Positions 5,935-12,384 of a stretch of DNA of 12,384 bases are shown here, piece by piece. Where the stretch lies: assembly GCA_052387335.1 (NCBI GenBank), contig JBQTJH010000108.1, forward strand, positions 1 through 12,384, written 5' to 3'. Numbering within the stretch: position 1 is the first letter of the stretch; each line of letters starts with the position of its first letter. The notes under the pieces were generated by a model. The model was given only the letters and a program-made list of their open reading frames with translations. It did no database searches and was not told the DNA's origin. The position numbers and the translations under genes were made by a program. The DNA comes from Panacagrimonas sp052387335. Lineage in GTDB: Bacteria; Pseudomonadota; Gammaproteobacteria; Nevskiales; Nevskiaceae.

Positions 5935-7059
5935 ACCTACGAGCAGTACGCGGATGGCCAGCGCCTGATGGAGATGGGCGGCAAGCTGAGTCGCTACACC
6001 GGCACGGTGCCGCGCATGTCACTGCTCGGCCTGCTCGACGCTTGGCAGGCCATGCAGCGCGCGAATCGCGCCGCCGCGCGCCTCGATCCCAAGGCACCCT
6101 GGGCCGCGCCCGAGGCCGCGGGCTGGGACCGCATGACCGTGGAGCAATGGTTGCAACAGACCCTGCACACGCGCGGCGCGCGCAGCCTGATGACCATCCT
6201 CAACCGCGCCCTGCTGTGCTGCGAGCCGCACGAGCTGTCGCTGCTGTGCTTTCTCAACTACGTCGCGGCCGGCGACAAGATCGAGAACATGGCCGAGATC
6301 CACGGCGACGGCGCGCAGCGATTCAAGGTGCACGGCGGCGCGTTCCAGCTCGCGGCACGCATGACCGAACGCCTGCCGCCCGGCATGCTGCATCTGAATG
6401 CGGCGGTGCAGGCAGTAGAGCAGTCCGATGCCGGTGTCGTCGTGCGCCACGCTGGCGGCGAAGTACACGCCTCACGGTTGGTGATCGCTGCGGCACCCGC
6501 GCTGGTGTCGCGCATCCACTTCCACGCCGCGTTGCCCGCCGCGCGCATGCAGTTGCAGCAGCGCATGCCGATGCGTTCGGTGATCAAGGCGCTGATCGCC
6601 TATGAACGTCCGTTCTGGAAGGAGCGCGGCCTGTCTGGCGAGGCGATCAGCGACACCGCCGCCTTCGGCCCGGTGATGGACGCCACGCCGCCCGGCAGCG
6701 AACGCGGCTTCCTGGTCGGCTTCTTCGCCAACACCGAAGGTCGCGCGCTGGCCGGCACGTCCATCGAGACCCGTCGCGCGGCGGCGGTGCGCTCGCTCAC
6801 GCGCTACTTCGGCGACTCTGCGGCCTCACCCGTCGGCTACGTCGACAAGGACTGGATCTCCGATCCCTGGAGCCAGGGCTGTTACGTCGGCATTACCGCG
6901 CCGGGTACGCTCACCTCTTGCGGCGCCGCGCTACGCGAACCCTGCGCCGGGGTGCACTGGGCCGGCACCGAGAGCGCGACGCGCTGGACCGGCTACATCG
7001 ACGGCGCCATCGAATCCGGCGAGCGCGCTGCGGCGGAAGTTGCCGCAGCGCTGGCCTGA
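5917..7059 (+). pseudogene. Flavin monoamine oxidase, N-terminally truncated
   Basis: The C-terminal 380 or so residues of a flavin-containing amine oxidase (MAO/putrescine-oxidase family), which oxidises amines with O2 to aldehyde, ammonia and H2O2. Similarity begins at 'AELGLHTYEQY', about where residue 95-100 lies in human MAO-B. It continues through 'PWAAPEAAGWDRMTV', 'HGGAFQLAARM', 'PMRSVIKALIAYERPFW' and 'GCYVGITAPG' to the C-terminal FAD motif 'VHWAGTESATRWTGYIDGA' and 'SGERAAAEV'. The Cys of 'GCY' sits where MAO binds FAD covalently. The N-terminal Rossmann segment with the GxGxxG dinucleotide site is missing; upstream DNA is antisense tetR. The frame is open back to 5698, but that stretch is tetR complement, not oxidase. 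A protein lacking the FAD-binding N-terminus should be inactive. Confidence 0.88.
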
Positions 7060-7064
7060 ACACC

Positions 7065-7819
7065 ATGCGAATCGATAGACACGCCGCGAGCGAGATGCCC
7101 ACGGCTTGGCCGACCCAGCGGCTGACCGTACGCGGCCTCGACTACGCGCTGACCGACACCGGCGGCGACGGGCCGGCCGTTCTGCTGCTCCACGGCTGGC
7201 CGGACGACCGCTCGCTGTGGCGGCACCAGGTGCCGTACTTGGCGCAGCGGCGCCACGGTGTCGTGGGAGACCGTCGCCGACCATCCGCATCGCTTCCTGT
7301 CCTTTTGCGCGATCCCGGTCGGACACTCGCTGGAGATCGTGGGCGACATCCTGCACGGCGCGCTGCGTCGCTACCTCTGGCTGATCCTGCACGGCATGCC
7401 GCGCGCGAGCCGGGCCGGGTACCTGTCGCACAACGCGCGTCGCTTCCGCCGCGCGTTTGCCTCGCACCCGGACGCCGACCGCATCCTGTCGCGCCTCACC
7501 GACGGCGGCGAGCAGACGTTCTGGACCGTGAGGGAGCGGGCCAACCCGGCCTGGGAGGTGCTGTGGCGTCTAGGCGTTCAAGCGCCGGCAACGCATTCCG
7601 CTGCCCGTGCTCGGCATCTACAGCCGACAGGACGAGTGGATGACCGAAGGCCAGATGCAGCGCTCGCGCAAGCACGTGAGCGGACCGTGGCGCTACGAAT
7701 CCCTCGAGGGCGGGCATTGGGTGCCGCTGCAGCATCCCGAGCGGATCAACGCGCTGCTCGGCGACTGGCTGGCCGAGTGCGAGCACACTCAGGGTTCGAT
7801 CAGCATCGCATCGCCGTAG
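7065..7819 (+). pseudogene. Alpha/beta hydrolase with internal deletion and frameshift
   Basis: Three pieces of one alpha/beta-hydrolase-fold protein lie in order. The first, from ATG 7065, reads through the oxyanion region 'LLLHGWPDDRSLWRHQ' to about 7241. The second, in another frame, starts near 7249 ('GATVSWETVADHPHRF') and runs to about 7569 ('PAWEVLWR'). The third shifts frame again from 7574 ('AFKRRQRIPLPVLGIYSRQ') to the stop at 7817-7819. It holds the likely catalytic Asp ('SRQDEW') and His ('EGGHWVPLQHPERI'). The segment that should carry the nucleophile elbow is missing between pieces 1 and 2. A one-base insertion (or equivalent) near 7570-7573 creates an in-frame TAG. It starts 5 nt after the oxidase stop, so it was co-transcribed with it. 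The end overlaps the 3' end of queA by 31 nt. Confidence 0.82.
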
Positions 7820-8808
7820 CTGAAGAAGCGGTAGCGCTGTGCGACCGCGTGGCGATACGCGGCCATCAGGCGCTCGCGACCGCCGAAGGCGCAGACCAGC
7901 ATCATCAAGGTGCTTTCCGGCAGGTGGAAGTTGGTGAACAGCGCATCGACCGCGCGGAAGCGATAGCCCGGCGTGATGAAGATGCGCGTCTCGCCCTCGC
8001 CTGCGCGCACCACGCCGGATTCATCCGCCGCGGATTCCAGCGCGCGCACGCTGGTGGTGCCCGCTGCGACCACGCGACCGCCGGCGGCGCGCGTCGCCGC
8101 GATCTGCGCGGCCAGTTCCGCCGATACGCGATAGCGCTCCGCGTGCATACGGTGCTCGGCCAGATTCTCGACTCGCACCGGCTGGAACGTGCCGGCTCCG
8201 ACGTGCAAGGTCAGCGTCGCAATCTGCACGCCGTGCGCGCGTAGCGCGGCGAGCAAGGCCTCGTCGAAGTGCAGGCCGGCGGTGGGCGCGGCCACCGCCC
8301 CCGGCTCGCGCGCGAACACGGTCTGGTAGCGCTGCGCATCGTCGGCGTCCGGCGTGTGATGAATGTACGGCGGCAGCGGCAAGCGGCCGGCGCGCTCCAG
8401 CAGTGCCAGCCAGGCTTCATCGCCGTGCAGCCGCAGGTGGAAAAAGCCCTCGTCCCGTCCCAGCACCTCCACCCGCACGGCTTCGCCGTCGATCTGAATC
8501 CACGACCCCGGCTTCGGCGTCTTGGACGCACCGACCTGCGCCAGCGCCTCGCGCTCGTCGAGCACGCGCTCGATCAGCATCTCCACGCGTCCACCACTGG
8601 GTTTGTGCCCCAACAGTCGCGCCTTGATCACCCGCGTATCGTTGAAAACCAGCAGGTCGCCCGGACGCAGCAGGGTCGGCAACTCCACCATGCGACGGTC
8701 GGCGAGCCGCGCGCCCACATGCAGCAGGCGACTGGCGCTGCGCAGCGCAGCCGGATGCTGGGCGATGAGTTCCGGCGGCAGCTCAAAGGCGAAATCTGAA
8801 GTCTTCAT
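7789..8808 (-). CDS. queA: S-adenosylmethionine:tRNA ribosyltransferase-isomerase
   Basis: A 339-residue cytosolic enzyme that transfers and isomerises the ribose of SAM onto preQ1-34 in tRNA, giving epoxyqueuosine. This is a late step of queuosine synthesis. Signature segments are all present: 'LLVFNDTRVIKARLLG', 'AAPTAGLHFD', 'HVGAGTFQPVR', 'GTTSVRALE', 'TNFHLPESTLMMLVCAFGG' and the C-terminal 'YRFFSYGDAMLI'. The length matches the family (about 340-355). I chose ATG 8808 ('MKTSDFAFELP') because homologues begin there; the frame stays open upstream to 9078 only as the complement of the divergent glycosyltransferase. There is no strong Shine-Dalgarno. tgt and the YajC/SecD genes, frequent neighbours of queA, are not in the window. 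Its 3' end overlaps the decayed hydrolase. Confidence 0.97.
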   Translation of the reverse strand: MKTSDFAFELPPELIAQHPAALRSASRLLHVGARLADRRMVELPTLLRPGDLLVFNDTRVIKARLLGHKPSGGRVEMLIERVLDEREALAQVGASKTPKPGSWIQIDGEAVRVEVLGRDEGFFHLRLHGDEAWLALLERAGRLPLPPYIHHTPDADDAQRYQTVFAREPGAVAAPTAGLHFDEALLAALRAHGVQIATLTLHVGAGTFQPVRVENLAEHRMHAERYRVSAELAAQIAATRAAGGRVVAAGTTSVRALESAADESGVVRAGEGETRIFITPGYRFRAVDALFTNFHLPESTLMMLVCAFGGRERLMAAYRHAVAQRYRFFSYGDAMLIEP

Positions 8809-8899
8809 CTGCACATGATGCCGCGCCCTCCGCGTCCTTGGCTTGCGTGGCCCCGCGTTCGGCGGAAGACTGCGCATTGACGTCCCACCTGTGCCGCGC

Positions 8900-9664
8900 A
8901 TGCCCAGTCCTCGCCGCTCCGTCTCCGCCTTTCTGATCGTCAAAAACGAAGCAGACCGCATCGAGGACTGCCTGCGCCCGCTATGCGGCTGGGCCGACGA
9001 AGTGATCGTGCTCGACTCCGGCAGCACCGACGGTACAGTGGAAATGGCTGAGCGCCTCGGCGCCACCGTGTACCGCACCGACTGGCCCGGCTACGCGGCA
9101 CAGCGCAATCGCGCGCTGGACCTGGTGAAGAGCGAATGGGTGTTGTCGATCGACGCCGATGAGCGCGTGACACCGGCGCTGCGTGATGAGATCGACCAGG
9201 CCTTGTCCAGCCCTAGCCTGGACGCCACCCTGATCAAGATGCCTTGGCAGACCTACTTCTGCGGCAAGCCGCTGCGATTCGGCCGTTACACCTCGCCGCA
9301 GGGCAAGCTGTTCAGGCGCGAAGGCGCGCGCTACAGCACGCGGCCGGTGCACGAGCAGCTCCTGCTGCCGCAGCGCAAGGTGCAGCTGCTGAAGTCCGCG
9401 CTGATTCATCACAGCTGGCGCGACTATGCCCACGCGCAGGAAAAGCATCTGCAGTACGCCTGTCTGCTGGCGCAGCACAAGCACGCCCAGGGTCACCGCG
9501 GTAGCGTGGCCTATGCCAGCCTGCGCTTCTTTACCGACTTTCTGCAGCAGTACCTGTTCCGGCTGTGTTTCCTGGATGGCTGGCGCGGCTTCTTGATGTC
9601 GGTGATTCTCGGCCAGTACGCCTTTCACAAGTACGCGGCCCTGCGCACCATGCGCAGTGACTGA
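8900..9664 (+). CDS. Family 2 glycosyltransferase, WaaE/KdtX-like (LPS core)
   Basis: A 254-residue cytosolic or membrane-associated GT-A glycosyltransferase. It shows 'VSAFLIVKNEADRIEDCL' (7-24), 'DEVIVLDSGSTDGTVEMA' (33-50) and 'WPGYAAQRNRALD', with the metal/nucleotide-sugar motif D85-A-D-E88. This pattern and the C-terminal part ('YTSPQGKLFRREGARY', 'PVHEQLLL') resemble WaaE/KdtX. Those enzymes add a beta-1,4-linked glucose to the first inner-core heptose. The sugar and acceptor are inferred. The start is uncertain: ATG 8900 puts the family motif close to the N-terminus, while GTG 8891 or TTG 8843 are in frame. No clear Shine-Dalgarno is visible. It is divergent from queA and converges on kdkA, with 9 nt between the stop codons, which fits a core-LPS cluster. 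Confidence 0.9.
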   Translation: MPSPRRSVSAFLIVKNEADRIEDCLRPLCGWADEVIVLDSGSTDGTVEMAERLGATVYRTDWPGYAAQRNRALDLVKSEWVLSIDADERVTPALRDEIDQALSSPSLDATLIKMPWQTYFCGKPLRFGRYTSPQGKLFRREGARYSTRPVHEQLLLPQRKVQLLKSALIHHSWRDYAHAQEKHLQYACLLAQHKHAQGHRGSVAYASLRFFTDFLQQYLFRLCFLDGWRGFLMSVILGQYAFHKYAALRTMRSD

Positions 9665-9673
9665 GACCGCGAC

Positions 9674-10387
9674 CTAAGCCCGGTAGCCCTGCAGCAGCGC
9701 GCGCCAGTTGTCCGGGGTGAAGGCGAAACGCGTGGGGGTCTGCCCGTGCAGCTTGTCCAGCGAGCGCCGCAGGCGCGGTAGCTCGGACGCCATGAGGGCC
9801 TCGCTGGCCTCCAGACGCCCACGATCAAAATCCACCAGAAAAAACTGCCCGTCACGGCGTCGCAGGATGTTGCGCGCATTCAGATCCGGATGATGCACCC
9901 GCGCGCGGTGGAACCGTCGCAATACCGCTCCCAGCCCGAACCAATCGCCCTCGGCCAGGGGCGCGTCGAGCAGTAGGTCCGCCAGCGCTGCGCAGTCGGG
10001 AATCAGCTCGGACAGGATGTCGCCGTAGTAGCGCAATCCGCCGCGACTGACGCGAGCCGCGACCGGCCGCGGCACCGGCAGCCCGCGCTCGTGCAGGTCT
10101 GCGAGCAGATGCCATTCGCGCCACGGCCGGGTCGAGGCCAGTCCTGTCCAGACATAGGATCGATCGACCATGCGCCCCACCAGCCCGCCGCGTCGGAAAT
10201 GCCGCAAAACCCACCGCTGCTCGCCGTGCTGCACCACCGTGACCAGACCGCGGCCGCGAAAGCTGCTCAGCTTCTGACCCCGCGCATCCCACCACTCAGG
10301 ATCGAACAGCGAGGTCGATGGATCTACCATCAACTCACCGTCGTATACGATAAAATTTCGCCCGTGTTGCCAGACCCTGATCTGCAT
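9674..10387 (-). CDS. kdkA: 3-deoxy-D-manno-octulosonic acid (Kdo) kinase
   Basis: A 237-residue inner-membrane-associated kinase that phosphorylates the 4-OH of Kdo on Kdo-lipid IVA during LPS core synthesis. It belongs to the protein-kinase-like WaaP/KdkA group. Visible features are 'WVLRHFRRGGLVGRMV' (the lysine/arginine-rich early lobe), 'RPWREWHLLADL' (with a helix Glu), and the catalytic 'HHPDLNARNIL' (D168, N173). The metal-binding 'VDFDRGR' has its Asp at 186. The length and N-terminus ('QHGRNFIVYDGEL ... FDPEWW') match Haemophilus KdkA, so I prefer ATG 10387 over ATG 10330, although the latter has a closer GGTGAG. It overlaps the start of the divergent GT9 gene. Family knowledge: kdkA goes with a monofunctional WaaA and a single-Kdo core. 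Confidence 0.93.
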   Translation of the reverse strand: MQIRVWQHGRNFIVYDGELMVDPSTSLFDPEWWDARGQKLSSFRGRGLVTVVQHGEQRWVLRHFRRGGLVGRMVDRSYVWTGLASTRPWREWHLLADLHERGLPVPRPVAARVSRGGLRYYGDILSELIPDCAALADLLLDAPLAEGDWFGLGAVLRRFHRARVHHPDLNARNILRRRDGQFFLVDFDRGRLEASEALMASELPRLRRSLDKLHGQTPTRFAFTPDNWRALLQGYRA

Positions 10388-11473
10388 GTGCCGCTGCGCG
10401 ACCCTCCCAATTCCATCTGTGTGCTGCGCTTGTCGGCGATCGGAGACGTGTGCAACACGCTCCCCCTGGTCCGCAACCTTCAGCTCGCGTGGCCCGGGAC
10501 ATCCATCACCTGGCTCATCGGCACCCTTGAAAAGAGTCTAGTCGGGGATATTCCGGGAATCGAGTTTCTGGCGTACGACAAGCGCTCGGGCCTGCTGGAC
10601 GGCGTGAAGCCGGCGCAGCGCCTGCGTGGTCGGCAGTTTGACGTGCTGCTGCACCTGCAGGCGTCGTGGCGCGCCAACGCACTCGCGTTTCGCATACCGG
10701 CCAGGACCAAGCTGGGTTTTGATTTCAAGCGCGCACGCGACGGCCAGTGGCTGTTCACCAACCAGCGCATCGCGCCGAACGCGCGCGCGCATGTGGCCGA
10801 GGGTTTCCTGTCATTTGGTGATGCACTTTACATTGCGCGAGGAACACCTCTCTGGGACATCACGCTGTCGGATACAGATCGCGCATTCGCCTGCGCCCAG
10901 ATACCGGACGCGCAGGGCGCGCTGATCATCAGTCCCTGCAGCAGTCAGCGCGCGCGCAATTTCCGCAACTGGCCGGCTGATCGCTACGCCGCCATCGCGA
11001 GAGTTGCCATGCACCAGCACGGCCTGAAGGTCATCCTCACCGGGGGGCGTAGTGAACTGGAGCGCCGGTATGCTGACGAGATCCGCCGACTCGCCGGTTC
11101 AGAGGTGATCGACCTGATCGGGCAAACCAGCCTCAAGCAATTGCTCGCCCTGATCGAGCGCGCACTGGCCGTGCTGGCGCCAGATTCGGGCCCGGTACAC
11201 ATGGCGACCACCGTGGGCACACCGGCCATCGGCCTCTACGCAACCTCCAATCCTGCCCGGACCGGACCGCTGGATGCGCGCTGGACGGTCAGCGTTTATG
11301 AGCAGGCCCTGGGCCAGTTCAAGAACACCACCGCCGATCAAGTCCGTTGGGGCCAGCGCGTGCGCGATCCGGCTGCGCTGGAGTTGATTACGGTGGACGC
11401 GGTGCTGGAACAACTCACCAAAATTCTGTACGCGTCACCGCAAGAACGCCGTCCATCGTGGACGCGGGCCTGA
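10364..11473 (+). CDS. Family 9 glycosyltransferase (LPS heptosyltransferase-like)
   Basis: A GT-B enzyme of the ADP-heptose:LPS heptosyltransferase family (WaaC/WaaF/WaaQ group), 369 residues from GTG 10364. The N-terminal domain opens with 'ICVLRLSAIGDVCNTLPLV' (18-36). The C-terminal nucleotide-sugar domain has 'ALIISPCSSQRARNFRNW' and 'VILTGGRSELERRYADEI', with the family signature 'PDSGPVHMATTVGTPAIGLY' (273-292). WaaC-like transfer to Kdo is plausible beside kdkA, but the exact acceptor cannot be read from sequence. The start is uncertain: GTG 10364, TTG 10367 and GTG 10388 are in frame and none has a Shine-Dalgarno. The frame is open back to 10091 only as the complement of kdkA. A downstream GT4 gene follows after 27 nt in the same direction, probably co-transcribed. 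Confidence 0.92.
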   Translation: MLPDPDLHVPLRDPPNSICVLRLSAIGDVCNTLPLVRNLQLAWPGTSITWLIGTLEKSLVGDIPGIEFLAYDKRSGLLDGVKPAQRLRGRQFDVLLHLQASWRANALAFRIPARTKLGFDFKRARDGQWLFTNQRIAPNARAHVAEGFLSFGDALYIARGTPLWDITLSDTDRAFACAQIPDAQGALIISPCSSQRARNFRNWPADRYAAIARVAMHQHGLKVILTGGRSELERRYADEIRRLAGSEVIDLIGQTSLKQLLALIERALAVLAPDSGPVHMATTVGTPAIGLYATSNPARTGPLDARWTVSVYEQALGQFKNTTADQVRWGQRVRDPAALELITVDAVLEQLTKILYASPQERRPSWTRA

Positions 11474-11500
11474 TCGGAATCCACAGTTCTTCCCATCGCC

Positions 11501-12384
11501 ATGCACATTGTCCATATCTGCGTCAGTTCTCTAACCGTGCCGCCCCGCGGATATGGAGGCACCGAGCGCCTGGTGTTCTGGCTGGCGCGTGAGCAGCAGC
11601 GCATGGGGTTGCAGGTGAGCGTGCTTGCGCATCCCGACAGTGAAATCGCCGCGTTGCTACCGGGCGTGACCCTAATTCCCTGCGACCGCCATGAGGATAC
11701 TCGCCCTCGTATCCCGAAAAACGCGGATGTACTGCACTTGCACCGCATGCCTGAAGGAGGCCGTCAGCCCGAGTATCCGTATGTCATCACCGAACATGGT
11801 CTGCGCAAGCCGGGTGCGGCGTTTTTTGCCAATACGGTGTTCGTCAGTGCCGCTCATGCTCAGTTGCATGGTTCCAATTCATATATCGATAACGGTGTCC
11901 CGGTCGAAGACTATCCGTGCGTGGCCGTCAAGTCGGATTACTTTCTTTTCATGGCCCGTATGGAGTGGCCTCGCAAGAATGCTCGCACAGCTCTCGATCT
12001 CTGCGTGGACAGCGATATCCCACTTGCGATCACGGGTAGTCGTGCGCCCTGGCGTGACCGCAGGACCTGGGGCCGGTGGATGCTTCACCCTTGGCAAACT
12101 CAGCGCTTGGTAAGGCCTTACCCCTACCTGGACGGCGCGGCGAAACTCGATCTCCTTACCAACAGCTTTGCCCTGTTTCACATAGTGAACTGGCACGAGC
12201 CTTTTTCGCTGATCGTCCACGAAGCCCTAGCTTGCGGTACTCCGGTGCTCGCTTCCCCAAATGGTGCGCTGGTCGACTTCGTCATTAAGGATCACAACGG
12301 CGCGCAGATTCGTAGTTACGCCGAGGCGCTCGAATCACTTCGCGCGATGAGCAAGCTGGACTTGAACGCTAGGCGCGATCTGGC
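11501..12384 (+). CDS. Family 4 glycosyltransferase (partial, runs off the right end)
   Basis: An open frame of 294 codons from ATG 11501 to the window edge with no stop. GT-B fold, GT4 family. The N-terminus has 'VPPRGYGGTERLVFWLAREQ' (13-32), the glycine-rich acceptor-domain loop. The nucleotide-sugar domain shows 'YFLFMARMEWPRKNARTALD' and the retaining E-x7-E motif E233 to E241 in 'EPFSLIVHEALACGTPVLAS'. Such enzymes transfer hexoses from NDP- or GDP-sugars in LPS core, O-antigen or exopolysaccharide synthesis. The donor is unknown. It lies 27 nt after the GT9 stop, without an obvious Shine-Dalgarno, and continues the LPS core cluster. About 60-90 C-terminal residues are likely to lie outside the window. 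Confidence 0.9.
   Translation, partial: MHIVHICVSSLTVPPRGYGGTERLVFWLAREQQRMGLQVSVLAHPDSEIAALLPGVTLIPCDRHEDTRPRIPKNADVLHLHRMPEGGRQPEYPYVITEHGLRKPGAAFFANTVFVSAAHAQLHGSNSYIDNGVPVEDYPCVAVKSDYFLFMARMEWPRKNARTALDLCVDSDIPLAITGSRAPWRDRRTWGRWMLHPWQTQRLVRPYPYLDGAAKLDLLTNSFALFHIVNWHEPFSLIVHEALACGTPVLASPNGALVDFVIKDHNGAQIRSYAEALESLRAMSKLDLNARRDL

Noticed and set aside
6019..6468. Minus-strand 149-residue frame within the amine oxidase
   Set aside because: Antisense to clear oxidase sequence, with no recognisable domain.
7258..8244. A 328-residue plus-strand protein
   Set aside because: Only its first 100 or so residues are hydrolase; from about 7570 it reads the shifted frame and then the complement of queA.
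8809..9078. N-terminal extension of QueA by 90 residues
   Set aside because: It is the complement of the glycosyltransferase start; known QueA proteins begin at the 8808 ATG.
1..12384. CRISPR arrays, insertion sequences, rRNA or riboswitches
   Set aside because: No regularly spaced repeats, transposase genes, terminal inverted repeats or recognisable structured leader were seen on either strand.

Overview
The window looks like a chromosome segment from a GC-rich, Gram-negative gammaproteobacterium. Evidence for this is the LPS inner-core genes (a KdkA-type Kdo kinase, a WaaE-like GT2, a heptosyltransferase-like GT9) together with queA, guaA and tadA. The order guaA ... tadA on one strand and the high GC recall Xanthomonadales/Nevskiales-type genomes, but that placement is a guess made without a search.

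Region 1 (about 1-760, minus strand): a tRNA-Val(CAC) gene with a recognisable promoter and a perfect 13-bp terminator hairpin. Just downstream lies a tyrosine-recombinase gene that has lost its whole catalytic half. This is the scar of an element that used the tRNA gene as its target.

Region 2 (871-5247, minus strand): a compact run read in the order guaA, DUF72 gene, half-size UPF0016/GDT1-type membrane protein, DUF559-TadA fusion, MaoC-like dehydratase. The DUF72 gene is broken by a 17-bp tandem duplication. Removing one copy restores a 345-residue protein exactly. With the duplication present, the frame runs on into the UPF0016 gene. The tRNA adenosine deaminase is joined in frame to an N-terminal Vsr-like nuclease-type domain, which is the most unusual gene architecture here.

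Region 3 (5305-7819): a decayed accessory cassette. A TetR regulator (minus) and a flavin amine oxidase (plus) meet head to head with no intergenic DNA. The oxidase has lost its dinucleotide-binding N-terminus. An alpha/beta hydrolase follows with an internal deletion and a frameshift. This was probably once a TetR-controlled catabolic unit.

Region 4 (7789-12384): intact queA (queuosine synthesis), then a lipopolysaccharide core cluster: GT2 (plus), kdkA (minus), GT9 (plus) and a GT4 gene that runs off the right end. kdkA and the GT9 gene start head to head with overlapping 5' ends. The presence of kdkA suggests an inner core with a single, phosphorylated Kdo.
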